A DNA stretch of 64,000 nt from Longimicrobium sp. (GTDB taxonomy: Bacteria; Gemmatimonadota; Gemmatimonadetes; Longimicrobiales; Longimicrobiaceae): positions 1-64,000 of the forward strand of contig DASVWD010000053.1 of assembly GCA_036389795.1 (NCBI GenBank), written 5' to 3'. A program made the translations under genes and the position numbers. Position 1 is the stretch's first letter. Each line of letters starts with the position of its first letter. The notes under the pieces are model-generated. The model did not search any database and was not told the origin of the DNA. It saw only the letters and a list, made by a program, of their open reading frames with translations. Shown piece by piece: positions 18,829 through 26,444 of this stretch.

Positions 18829-19386
18829 ATGAGCCGCTCCGTCCGCCTTCTCGCGCTTCTCGTCCTGGCCGGGTGCGCCTCCGGCTCGCACGCGATCCCG
18901 CCGGCCCGCGAGGACCGCACCACGGTGGTGATCGAGACGCCGACCTCCACGCGCCACATGCAGACGACGCACGAGGCGAGCGTCGCCTCGGCCACGGTCG
19001 CCGCCCCGCCGGACCGGGTGTGGCCCGTGCTCTCCCGGGTGTACGCGGACCTCGGGATCCCGCTCACCGTGGTGGACTCGGCCGGGAAGCTCGTGGGCGC
19101 CGCCAACCAGCGGCTGCGGCGCATCGGCGGGCGGCCGCTCTCCGCGTTCTTCAACTGCAGCAGCGCCTACGCCAGCGCGAGCGGCCTGGACGTGTACGTC
19201 ACCGTGCGCAGCCAGCTGCTCCCGGCCGAGGGCGGGATGACCGGGGTGCGCACCGAGGCGGAGGCCTTCGCCCGCTCGCTGGACGTCGGGTCCGCCCCCG
19301 TCCGCTGCGGGAGCACCGGCGTGCTGGAGACCACCATCCATCGCAGCGTGCAGGAGCAGACCGGGGCCGCGCGGGCCCCCGCGTGA
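18829..19386 (+). CDS. Putative lipoprotein of unknown function
   Basis: 185 aa. MSRSVRLLALLVLAGCASGS has a strong lipobox (LAGC, Cys16). The mature protein contains ASATVAAPPDRVWPVLSRVY, which resembles the opening of START/SRPBCC-like ligand-binding domains, and two Cys (FNCSS, VRCGST). The ATG at 18829 is preceded by a CAGG-like element. It is divergent from the lipoprotein at 18198-18677 across 151 bp. Function unknown. Confidence 0.72.
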   Translation: MSRSVRLLALLVLAGCASGSHAIPPAREDRTTVVIETPTSTRHMQTTHEASVASATVAAPPDRVWPVLSRVYADLGIPLTVVDSAGKLVGAANQRLRRIGGRPLSAFFNCSSAYASASGLDVYVTVRSQLLPAEGGMTGVRTEAEAFARSLDVGSAPVRCGSTGVLETTIHRSVQEQTGAARAPA

Positions 19387-19420
19387 GTCGTAGAATCCTC
19401 CCTCGCGACAGGACCAGCCC

Positions 19421-19876
19421 ATGGCCAAGAGCAGCGCCGCCAGCGTGCAGGAGTACCTGGACCAGCTCCCCGAGGACCGCCGCGAGGTGGTGTCCGCGGT
19501 GCGCGACGTGATCCTCCGCAACCTCCCCGAGGGGTACCAGGAGTCGATGAACTGGGGGATGATCAGCTACGAGGTGCCGCTGGAGCGCTACCCCGACACG
19601 TACAACAAGCAGCCGCTCAGCTACGCCGCGCTGGCGGCGCAGAAGAACTACTACGCGCTCTACCTGCTGGGCGCGTACGCGGGGCCCGAGCACGACGGCT
19701 GGCTCAAGGAGGAGTTCCGCAAGGCCGGGAAGAAGCTCGACATGGGCAAGTCGTGCATCCGCTTCCGCTCGCTCGACGACCTGCCGCTGGACGTCGTCGG
19801 CCGGGCGATCGCCAGCACGCCGCCGGAGAAGATGATCGCGCTCTACGAGGCCGGCCGGCAGAAGCAGGGCGCCTGA
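19421..19876 (+). CDS. DUF1801 (YdhG-like) protein
   Basis: 151 aa. MAKSSAASVQEYLDQLPEDR, then VRDVILRNLPEGYQESMNWG, ALYLLGAYAGPEH and GKSCIRFRSLDDLPLDVVGR are the DUF1801 pattern. Family members are cytoplasmic proteins of unclear function, some related to iron-sulfur assembly chaperones. It lies 20 bp before the AraC-type regulator and probably shares its transcript. Confidence 0.82.
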   Translation: MAKSSAASVQEYLDQLPEDRREVVSAVRDVILRNLPEGYQESMNWGMISYEVPLERYPDTYNKQPLSYAALAAQKNYYALYLLGAYAGPEHDGWLKEEFRKAGKKLDMGKSCIRFRSLDDLPLDVVGRAIASTPPEKMIALYEAGRQKQGA

Positions 19877-19896
19877 CCCCGCCACCCGAGGGACCG

Positions 19897-20679
19897 ATGC
19901 TGCACCGCGCCGTCGTCCCCCCGCCTCCGCTGTCCGAGCTCGTGGCGCTGCTCTGGCTGTACGAGGGGTACGCGCCGCCGCACGCCAGGGAGCGCCTCCT
20001 GCCGACCGGCACGGTCGAGCTGGTGATCGACCTGCGCGAGGGCCCGGCCGGCGGGGGCGGCGCGGTGGTCTGCGGCGCGCACTCGCAGTTCTTCGAGATC
20101 GACACGGTGGCCGAGGCGTCGGTGATGGGCGTGCACTTCAGGCCCGGCGGCGCCTTCCCGTTCTTCGCCCCGCCCGCCGGCGAGCTGCACAACCTGCACG
20201 TTTCGCTCGACGACCTGTGGGGCGCGGCGGCCGGCGAGCTGCGCGAGCGGCTCCTGGCGGCGCGGACCCCGGAGGCCCGGTTCCGCGTCCTGGGAGACTT
20301 CCTCCTGGCGCGCGCCGTCCGCCCGCTGGCCCGCCACCCGGCGGTGGCCCGCGCGCTGCGGGAGTTCGCTCGCGCGCCCGGCCGCACCGTCGCGGAGGTG
20401 GCAGCGGAGACCGGCTTCAGCCGGCGGCGCTTCATCGAGCTCTTCGGCGCCGAGGTCGGACTGACGCCAAAGCTGTTCTGCCGCGTCCGCCGCTTCCAGG
20501 AGGTGGTGCGCCTGGTCCACCCGGAGCCGCGCGTCGACTGGGCGCGGGTGGCGCTGGAGTGCGGCTACTTCGACCAGGCGCACTTCATCCACGACTTCCA
20601 GGCGTTCTCCGGCCTGACCCCGTCGGCGTACCTGGCGCAGCGCAGCGAGCACATGAACCACGTGCCGCTGGCGGAGTGA
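19897..20679 (+). CDS. AraC-family transcriptional regulator
   Basis: 260 aa. The N-terminal sensor domain (MLHRAVVPPPPLSELVALLW, PTGTVELVIDL, VMGVHFRPGGAFPFF) is of the DUF6597 type common in AraC regulators. The C-terminal AraC DNA-binding region has two HTHs: VAEVAAETGFSRRRFIELF (about 165-183) and WARVALECGYFDQAHFIHDF (about 217-236) followed by FSGLTPSAYL. The translation start after CGAGGGACCG is short of an ideal ribosome site. Target genes are unknown; the preceding DUF1801 gene is likely co-transcribed. Confidence 0.88.
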   Translation: MLHRAVVPPPPLSELVALLWLYEGYAPPHARERLLPTGTVELVIDLREGPAGGGGAVVCGAHSQFFEIDTVAEASVMGVHFRPGGAFPFFAPPAGELHNLHVSLDDLWGAAAGELRERLLAARTPEARFRVLGDFLLARAVRPLARHPAVARALREFARAPGRTVAEVAAETGFSRRRFIELFGAEVGLTPKLFCRVRRFQEVVRLVHPEPRVDWARVALECGYFDQAHFIHDFQAFSGLTPSAYLAQRSEHMNHVPLAE

Positions 20680-21120
20680 TACCACCTTCCGAAACCGACT
20701 GTGCATTCCCATGCCACATACGAAGTCATCCTGAGTCTTCCACCGCGCTGCGCGCGACCACGGAGGATGAAACGGGTTGTAGTTCTCCCTCCCACCGCGC
20801 AGCGGGGGGAGGGCCGGGGAGGGGGGCTACCCGCGGCGAGCACCGAAGCCCGTCACAGCGCACGAGCCAGGTAGTTTCTATGCAGGGAGCCGCTGCGCCG
20901 ACCTGCCTCGGCAACGATGATTGGCGGCGACCGAAGGATCTACTCACCCCAGAGCGAGGCCGGCTTCTGCGCACTGCATCTGGCCACCAGACACGCGGAG
21001 TAGATCCTTCGGTCGCGTCCCACCATTGGTGCGGGAGCGAATTACGCGCGGACGCTCCCTCAGGATGACTTCGCGTGTGGCATGGAATGCACAGTCGATT
21101 TCGGAAGGTCGTATGAGACA
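20680..21120. repeat. 440-bp element bounded by about 50-bp inverted repeats
   Basis: The gene-free spacer 20680-21230 is dominated by this element. The left arm (about 20680-20735, ACCTTCCGAAACCGACTGTG then CATTCCCATGCCACA and GAAGTCATCCTGAG) reappears inverted at about 21060-21116 with some five differences. Inside, GCGACCGAAGGATCTACTC (about 20928-20946) is inverted again at about 20999-21017. No open frame with coding character was found. It resembles a MITE or other non-autonomous mobile repeat; no flanking target duplication is clear. Confidence 0.8.
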
Positions 21121-21139
21121 TTCAGTTATGGATCTCGAT

Positions 21140-21184
21140 CCCGAACGATCCTCTGCAAAATGGTATGACTCTGCTGACTCTGCT
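21140..21184. repeat. Half copy of the 9-nt unit repeat (R4) with a 19-bp conserved flank
   Basis: CCCGAACGATCCTCTGCAA (21140-21158) is identical to 39538-39556. It is followed by a single arm of GACTCTGCT units (21167-21184) without a partner arm. Confidence 0.75.
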
Positions 21185-21230
21185 CTATGAGAAAAGCAAT
21201 TGTCTTTTCATGCGGCGGACGCGTCGCGGA

Positions 21231-21824
21231 CTACCGCCGCCGCGACCCCGCCTTCCCTCCGACGTCCGCCCAGAGGGCGCGCTCGACCATCGCCGGGGTC
21301 CACGAGGGCCCGAGCCGGGCGGCCCGCTCGCGCAGCGCGTCGGCGTAGCGGGCGTACTCGCGGGGGGTGAAGGAGACCTGCCCCAGGCCGGGGACGCGGG
21401 CGGCCACCAGCTCGTCGAAGAACGGGTACACCTCGGGAGCGGCCGCCGCGGCCACCGCCGAAGCCGTGGCGGGGCCGACGCCGGCGAGCTTCGCCAGCGC
21501 GGCGATGGGAGCGCTGGGGTGCGGCACCTGCGCCAGCGCCGCGGCGCTCGTCCGCTCCACCAGGGCGGGGTCGTTGCCGCGCACCAGCGCCAGGTTGCGC
21601 GGGCGCCAGATGCCGCGGGCCATCTTCCACTCGGTGAGCTTCACCAGCTCGCCGTGGGTGACGTGCGGGGTCCGGCGCGCGGCGATGCGGGCCGGGAGCT
21701 CGTCCCGGTACCAGCGGTCCAGCTCCGGCAGCCGCGCCACGCCCTGCCGCTCGACCACCTCCTCGTACCGCGCCAGCGCCGCCTCCCACGCCCCGGCGTC
21801 CTCCGACTTCCACAGGTCGCTCAT
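21231..21824 (-). CDS. Helix-hairpin-helix protein, possible DNA glycosylase-like or hypothetical
   Basis: 197 aa from ATG 21824. The middle contains IAALAKLAGVGPATASAV (about 112-129), a good helix-hairpin-helix DNA-binding motif of the kind in base-excision glycosylases, followed by YPFFDELVAA. KLTEWKMARGIWRPRNLALV precedes it. The catalytic Lys/Asp of HhH-GPD enzymes is not clearly present. Similar sequences exist as uncharacterised proteins annotated only as hypothetical. It lies 11 bp downstream of the secreted gene at 21836 and is probably co-transcribed. Confidence 0.68.
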   Translation of the reverse strand: MSDLWKSEDAGAWEAALARYEEVVERQGVARLPELDRWYRDELPARIAARRTPHVTHGELVKLTEWKMARGIWRPRNLALVRGNDPALVERTSAAALAQVPHPSAPIAALAKLAGVGPATASAVAAAAAPEVYPFFDELVAARVPGLGQVSFTPREYARYADALRERAARLGPSWTPAMVERALWADVGGKAGSRRR

Positions 21825-21835
21825 CGCTCCTCGGC

Positions 21836-22348
21836 TCAGCGCGGCGGCGCGGGGCAGGGGACGCTCTCCAGCCGCCACTCCGTCCCCTCCCGGCTTCCCT
21901 CCCCGCCGTCGATGCGGACCCCCAGCGTCCGCGCGCCGAGCCGCCGGTACGTGATCCGTCTGGGGAAGTCGTGGGCCGGGTCCTCGAAGCGCGCCTCGCC
22001 CGCCCCCGACGCGGCCAGGCGGAAGCTCCCCTGCTGGCTCCCCCGGGGCGCCGGCAGCAGGACGATCCCCGCCGAGTCCGCCACGATCCGGCTGAACTCC
22101 CAACCGCGCGTGCGGCCGGTGTCGTCGTCCAGGTAGCGCGTGGTGGCCAGCATCACGTCCGAGTCGGCCGCCGTCCACTGCTCCTCGACGGTCCGGTCCA
22201 CCCCCGCGCCGCCGCGCCAGCAGCCGGCCATGAAGGCGAGCGCCGCCAGGGGACGCCGCTGCTGCGCCTCCTGCGCGGCCGCGGGCGCCGCGACGGCAAG
22301 GGCGAGCGCGGCGAGGGCGGGCGTGGCGCGGGGGCGGGGGATCGGCAT
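21836..22348 (-). CDS. Secreted DUF6265-like protein
   Basis: 170 aa. A signal peptide (about 1-25, ALAALALAVAAPAAAQ) is followed by LAALAFMAGCWRGG, DRTVEEQWTAADSDVMLATT and FEDPAHDFPRRITYRRLG. This pattern (a GCW near the N-terminus and HDFP near the middle) matches DUF6265 secreted proteins of unknown function. It starts at the ATG at 22348 and lies upstream of the HhH gene in the same orientation. Confidence 0.75.
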   Translation of the reverse strand: MPIPRPRATPALAALALAVAAPAAAQEAQQRRPLAALAFMAGCWRGGAGVDRTVEEQWTAADSDVMLATTRYLDDDTGRTRGWEFSRIVADSAGIVLLPAPRGSQQGSFRLAASGAGEARFEDPAHDFPRRITYRRLGARTLGVRIDGGEGSREGTEWRLESVPCPAPPR

Positions 22349-22558
22349 CGGGAGACTCCGGACCGGGAGAGACGTTCGGGACCCGCGCGGGATGCGGCGC
22401 GACTACGATGCGCGTCCGCCGCGGCGGTGTCCAGCGTCGCGGCGGGGACGGGCGGACGCCAGGCGGACGTCCCGGGCTCTTGCGGGGGCGGCGGAGGGCA
22501 TTAGACTGGACGCGCTGGACTCCCCCGCCTCCCAGCCCTCAGCCGTCGGAGAACGCCC

Positions 22559-23686
22559 ATGGCTCTCGAACGCACCACCACCCCCGCCGCGGGGGACACG
22601 CTGCTGCTCGTGGGCACCATGAAGGGCGCGTTCCTCTTCTGGTCCGACCGCGACCGCCGGGAGTGGCGGATGGAGGGGCCGCACTTCCGCGGCGAGACCG
22701 TGTACTCGCTGGCGTTCGACCAGCGCGGCGGCCGGCGGCGGATGCTGGCGGGGACGCAGAGCTTCCACTGGGGGAGCGTGGTGCGCGCCAGCGACGACCT
22801 CGGCGCCACCTGGAGCGCGCCGGACCGGCAGAACGTGCGCTTCCCGGAAGACTCGGGGCTGGCGCTGAAGAACATCTGGCAGCTCCGCCCCGGCCGGCCG
22901 GGCGAGCCCGACGTGGTGTACTGCGGGGTGGAGCCCGCGGCGCTCTTCGAGTCGCGCGACGCGGGCGAGACGTGGAGCCCCGTCGACGGGCTGCTGAGCC
23001 ACGAGCACCGGGCGCAGTGGCAGCCGGGCGGCGGCGGGCTGTGCCTGCACACCATCGTGCTCGACCCGTCCGACCCCCGGCGGATGGGGGTGGCGATCTC
23101 CACCGGCGGCTTCTACCGCAGCGACGACGGCGGGCGGAGCTGGCGGGCGCGCAACGTGGGCGTCCGGGCTCAGTTCCTGCCGGACAAGTACCCCGAGTTC
23201 GGGCAGTGCGTGCACAAGGTGGTGCACCACCCCGCGCGCCCCGAGCGGCTCTTCCTGCAGAACCACTGGGGGCTCTACCGCAGCGACGACTGGGGCGACA
23301 GCTGGCACGACATCGCCAACGGCGTCCCCTCCGACTTCGGGTTCGCCATGGAGATGCACCCGCACGACCCCGACACCGTCTACATCGTCCCGCTGGAGTC
23401 CGACGAGTTCCGCTGTGTCCCCGAGGCGAAGCTGCGCGTCTACCGCACCCGCGACGCGGGCGCCTCGTGGGAGCCGCTCTCCGAGGGCCTGCCGCAGCAC
23501 GACGCGTTCGAGACCGTGCTGCGCGACTCCATGGCGGCCGACGGCCACGACCCGGCCGGGATCTACTTCGGCACGCGCCTCGGCAAGCTGTACGGCTCGG
23601 CCGACGGGGGAGATACCTGGCGGGAGATCAGCGACGCGCTGCCGCCGATCGTGTGCGTGAGGGCGGCGGTGGTGGGGGAGCACTGA
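22559..23686 (+). CDS. BNR/Asp-box repeat beta-propeller protein (sialidase-like fold)
   Basis: 375 aa, no signal peptide, so probably cytoplasmic. Repeated Asp-box motifs: SDDLGATWSAP (near 79), SRDAGETWSPV (near 137), SDDGGRSWRAR (near 188), SDDWGDSWHDI (near 242), TRDAGASWEPL (near 301), SADGGDTWREI (near 349), each S/T-x-D-x-G-x-x-W. These form blades of a six-bladed propeller. Catalytic residues of true sialidases (Arg triad, Tyr/Glu pair) are not evident, so it is more likely a VPS10/WD40-like or photosystem-assembly-type propeller. It is followed at 23804 by a MoaD/ThiS-like gene in the same orientation. Confidence 0.85.
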   Translation: MALERTTTPAAGDTLLLVGTMKGAFLFWSDRDRREWRMEGPHFRGETVYSLAFDQRGGRRRMLAGTQSFHWGSVVRASDDLGATWSAPDRQNVRFPEDSGLALKNIWQLRPGRPGEPDVVYCGVEPAALFESRDAGETWSPVDGLLSHEHRAQWQPGGGGLCLHTIVLDPSDPRRMGVAISTGGFYRSDDGGRSWRARNVGVRAQFLPDKYPEFGQCVHKVVHHPARPERLFLQNHWGLYRSDDWGDSWHDIANGVPSDFGFAMEMHPHDPDTVYIVPLESDEFRCVPEAKLRVYRTRDAGASWEPLSEGLPQHDAFETVLRDSMAADGHDPAGIYFGTRLGKLYGSADGGDTWREISDALPPIVCVRAAVVGEH

Positions 23687-23695
23687 TCCGGGCCC

Positions 23696-23766
23696 GCCTC
23701 GAACCGTCGACATCGGAAGATGTCATCCCGAGGGACCTGCTCGACGGTTCTGGTGGATGGCGAGGC
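23696..23766. repeat. Intergenic hairpin with the dispersed GTCATCCCGAGGGACCT module
   Basis: CGCCTCGAACCGTCGA faces TCGACGGTT...GGCGAGGCG in the 117-bp gap. The loop holds GATGTCATCCCGAGGGACC, a module related to 56521-56575 and the arms at 20680-21120. Confidence 0.6.
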
Positions 23767-23803
23767 GGGCAGATCCTGACGCAGGCACGAGGAGGAGGCC
23801 GAG

Positions 23804-24085
23804 ATGGCGATCACGGTGGCGCTGCCGAGCGCGCTGCTCCCCTACGCCGGGGGGAGCGCCGAGGTGCAGCTCGAAGAGCGGTGCGGCACGGTGGGCGAGG
23901 CGCTGGGCGCGCTCGCCGGCCGCCACGCCGGCGTGGTGGACCGCGTGATGGACGAGCGCGGCGAGCTGCGCCAGCACGTCAACGTCTTCGTGGACGGCGA
24001 CAACGTCCGCTTCCTCGACGGCCTCCGCACGCCGCTGGGCGAATTCAGCACCATCGTCATCGTCCCGGCCGTCAGCGGCGGGTAG
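23804..24085 (+). CDS. MoaD/ThiS-family ubiquitin-like sulfur carrier
   Basis: 93 aa with the MoaD beta-grasp pattern (MAITVALPSALLPYAGGSAE, TVGEALGALAGRHAG, HVNVFVDGDNVRF, FSTIVIVPAVSGG) and the C-terminal Gly-Gly needed for thiocarboxylation. It follows the BNR propeller gene; such pairs are seen in many genomes, so the propeller may be its partner or target. A second, canonical moaD is at 59494 next to moaE, so this copy probably serves another pathway. SD-like GAGGAGG lies about 8 nt upstream. Confidence 0.85.
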   Translation: MAITVALPSALLPYAGGSAEVQLEERCGTVGEALGALAGRHAGVVDRVMDERGELRQHVNVFVDGDNVRFLDGLRTPLGEFSTIVIVPAVSGG

Positions 24086-24126
24086 GAGGTCGTCGGACCA
24101 CTTCGTACAAAGCTGTCATTCTGATA

Positions 24127-24208
24127 TTACGCAGAGTCAGCAGAGTCAGCGGAGGTGTTCTCCGCTGACTCTGCTGACTCTGCTGACTCTGCTGATTCCT
24201 GCGTGAGG
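24127..24208. repeat. Palindromic intergenic repeat (copy R3, four-unit right arm)
   Basis: ACGCAG plus two GAGTCAGC units face TTCTCCGCTGACTCTGC plus three more units ending in GCGTGAGG. It lies between the convergent stops at 24085 and 24231, where it could serve both genes. Confidence 0.85.
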
Positions 24209-24230
24209 CCTGAAGTTTTCAGTTCCGGTG

Positions 24231-24887
24231 TCAGCGCCCGCCGAGGCGCCGGCAGCGCTCGGGGAGGCGGGGCGCGTCCGCCGGAGGGCCGTCCAGGCGC
24301 GCCAGCACCTCGTCGTACCTGCGCAGGAGCTGGCACTCGCGGTACCAGAAGGTGCCGATGATGGTGTTCAGGTTCGGGTAGTTGCGGAGCATCCCGCCGA
24401 AGCCCTGGTTCAACAGCCCCGTGTAGATGAGCCCGCCCACCACTTCCGACTGCCGGGCGTAGTCCCGCTGCTCCTCGTAGATGCGCGCGATCGTCAGCAC
24501 GTCGCCGTAGTCCATGTGCCGCACCACGTCGGTGGCGCTGGCGGCGTCCCAGGCGGTGCTCAGCAGCTGCGCCGGGTGGACGAAGCCCCGGTCGAAGAGG
24601 CGCGGGTCCGGCACCGCGCCCGGCGGGCCGCCCGGGCGCGCCGAGCGCACCAGCGCGGTGAGCGTGTCGCCCAGGCGCAGGTGGTACTCGGCCGACTCCA
24701 GCACGGCGCGCCGGTTGGCGGCCAGCTCCTCGCGCACGCCGGCGAGCGCGGTGGCCGCCTCGCGCCGGTTGACCGCGCCCTGGCGCCACTCGTTGGCGGC
24801 GAGCGCCAGCACCACGCCCAGCACCACGAAGAAGGCCTCCAGCAGGATCGGCCGCCAGTCGAGCGCCAGCCGGCGCGGTGACGTCAT
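24231..24887 (-). CDS. Single-pass membrane protein of unknown function
   Basis: 218 aa. One N-terminal transmembrane helix (about 13-32, PILLEAFFVVLGVVLALAAN) is followed by EWRQGAVNRREAATALAGVR and a helical, Arg/Glu-rich domain without signature residues. The second half has MDYGDVLTIARIYEEQRDYA, RECQLLRRYDEVLARL. The ATG at 24887 overlaps the stop of the upstream 90-aa gene (ATGA). Proteins with this N-terminal helix and domain recur as lineage-specific families in this group; no function known. Confidence 0.72.
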   Translation of the reverse strand: MTSPRRLALDWRPILLEAFFVVLGVVLALAANEWRQGAVNRREAATALAGVREELAANRRAVLESAEYHLRLGDTLTALVRSARPGGPPGAVPDPRLFDRGFVHPAQLLSTAWDAASATDVVRHMDYGDVLTIARIYEEQRDYARQSEVVGGLIYTGLLNQGFGGMLRNYPNLNTIIGTFWYRECQLLRRYDEVLARLDGPPADAPRLPERCRRLGGR

Positions 24888-25156
24888 CGCTCGCCGCTCC
24901 CCGGGCCCGGCTCGCGGCCGCGCGCTTCTTTCGCCCCGCGCAGGCGGTCCCGCATCTCGCCCAGCACGCGCTCCAGCCTGCGCACGTCGGGATTGTCGAA
25001 CTGGTTGTACTCGGTTAAGAGGAGCGGGGCGAGCTCGTCGCCCCCGCCCAGGGCGTCGATCTCGCGCACCAGCGCGTCGGCCCGCTCCGAGTACACGCGC
25101 CAGCCGTGTACGACGATGTCGGTCAGCGGATGGTCGCCCGGCTTGCCGTTCGGCAT
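24884..25156 (-). CDS. Short hypothetical protein coupled to the membrane protein
   Basis: 90 aa: MPNGKPGDHPLTDIVVHGWR, then SERADALVREIDALGGGDEL and a Lys/Glu/Arg helix ending in PGPGSGER. Its stop overlaps the next gene's start, so translation is coupled. It shares the theme of a short cytoplasmic protein with one helical domain; no family recognised. Confidence 0.65.
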   Translation of the reverse strand: MPNGKPGDHPLTDIVVHGWRVYSERADALVREIDALGGGDELAPLLLTEYNQFDNPDVRRLERVLGEMRDRLRGAKEARGREPGPGSGER

Positions 25157-25205
25157 CGCGTGATGTCGGCTGTGGGGAGGTCGAGGCCTCGGGGTCCGAA
25201 AAGCC

Positions 25206-25260
25206 GGGCGCGGACGGGTGCGGGCGGCCGTCCCGGCCGGACCGCGCGCCGTCCGCGCCC
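25206..25260 (-). terminator. GC-rich hairpin after the YccA gene
   Basis: GGGCGCGGACGG (25206-25217) pairs with CCGTCCGCGCCC (25249-25260), with further GC pairing inside. It is 28 bp downstream of the YccA stop (minus strand). Confidence 0.5.
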
Positions 25261-25287
25261 GGGTGGTGCGCCGGTCCGGCCGCGGCG

Positions 25288-25989
25288 TCAGTCGCGCGAC
25301 ATGAACAGCCGCAGCACGTACCAGAACATCAGGGCCACCGAGGCGAACAGCGAGAGCGCCGCGCCCACGTAGCGGTCCTCGGGGTAGTGGTGCAGCACGT
25401 TCGAGGTGTCGAACAGGATGGCGGCGCCGGCCAGCGCGATCATCGCCACCGAGAAGAAGGTGCCGAGCTGGAAGCCGAAGACCACGCCGCAGACGATCAG
25501 CACCAGCGCCACCACGCCCGCCCAGCGCAGGACGGAGCCCAGGAAGGAGAAGTCCTTCCTGGTCATCAGCACCACCGTGGTGAGGCCGGTGAAGCCCAGC
25601 AGTGTGGCCAGCGCGGCGCTCTGGATGGCGCCGGGCGCCGTGAAGTTGGCCATCACCAGCAGGGGGACGAAGACGACGGCCTCGACCAGGACGTAGCCCG
25701 CGAGCGCGGCGTACTGCGCGGGGAGCGTCTGGGCCTTGTGCGCCATGCTGCTGAACAGCCACCCGGCGACCACGAAGCCGCCCAGCACGAACAGCCAGCT
25801 CACGCCGAGCATCGCCCGGGCCATCGGGTACGCCGCCCCGCTCGCGAAGAGGACGAGCTCGACGAAGGTGAAGGCCAGGATGGCGCCCAGCAGGTGCAGG
25901 TACGTCTTCTGGATGAAGGCCGCGCGCGCCTGGGTGCCGAGCGCGCTGACGCTCGCCGGGGCGTAGTAGGCGTTCGACTGGTCGATCAT
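25288..25989 (-). CDS. Bax inhibitor-1/YccA-family membrane protein
   Basis: 233 aa from ATG 25989, with AGAGGA upstream. Seven hydrophobic segments are visible (LLGAILAFTFVELVLFASG, AMLGVSWLFVLGGFVVAGW, YVLVEAVVFVPLLVMANF, LATLLGFTGLTTVVLMT, WAGVVALVLIVCGVVFGFQL, SVAMIALAGAAILFDTSN, LSLFASVALMFWYVLRLF). SNVLHHYPEDRYVGAALSLF is the conserved YccA C-terminal motif, whose Asp pair lines the pore. YccA-type proteins interact with FtsH protease and act as membrane leak channels or protease modulators. Cytoplasmic membrane; expressed alone. Confidence 0.9.
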   Translation of the reverse strand: MIDQSNAYYAPASVSALGTQARAAFIQKTYLHLLGAILAFTFVELVLFASGAAYPMARAMLGVSWLFVLGGFVVAGWLFSSMAHKAQTLPAQYAALAGYVLVEAVVFVPLLVMANFTAPGAIQSAALATLLGFTGLTTVVLMTRKDFSFLGSVLRWAGVVALVLIVCGVVFGFQLGTFFSVAMIALAGAAILFDTSNVLHHYPEDRYVGAALSLFASVALMFWYVLRLFMSRD

Positions 25990-26444
25990 CGTTCCTCTGG
26001 TCGAGTGGGGATCGGGCGAGGGAAGGGGTCCGGACCGCGGTCCGACCAATCTCGCGAGGAACGGCCCGTTTGTCCACGATCCCGGGGCGGAGGGGCCCTC
26101 TCCCCCGCGCGGCCCCGGTCGTTCGTTCCTCACGACCAGGGGCCGCGCTCCCCTCTCCCAGACCGCGGGAGAGGGGAAACACCTCGGCGCTTCGCGCGAC
26201 GAAACCCCGCGTGAGGGATGCGCGCCCGGAGGGCCGGGACGCGGGCGCGCCGTGGGGTTTGGCGCGACCGTGGCCCGGCGCGGTTAGGCAGCGTTGTTTG
26301 CTGCCTTACCGCGCGCGCAGCCCGGCCCGGAGCGCAGCGGAGGGACACGCCCGAAACCGCAGTGCGAAGTCACGCCGGGCGGCCTTCGCGCGTTGTGTGG
26401 AGATGTCCCGCCGTGCTCCCGAACCCTCCGCCGGGGAGGACCCG
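25990..26444. other. Gene-free 455-bp spacer with recurrent intergenic modules
   Basis: Between the divergent YccA and HExxH genes. 26144-26182 is a run of CTCCCCTCTCCC...GGGAGAGGGGAAA type, a module also seen near 20783 and 42511. GGTTAGGCAGC...GCTGCCTTACC (26282-26310) is a clean hairpin. Sequence 26216-26390 is Arg/Gly-codon-like in several frames but has no coding signal. Confidence 0.55.

Noticed and set aside
23804-24085. Second molybdenum cofactor locus
   Set aside because: Only a MoaD-like gene is present with no moaE or moaA nearby; the true moa cluster is at 59.5 kb.
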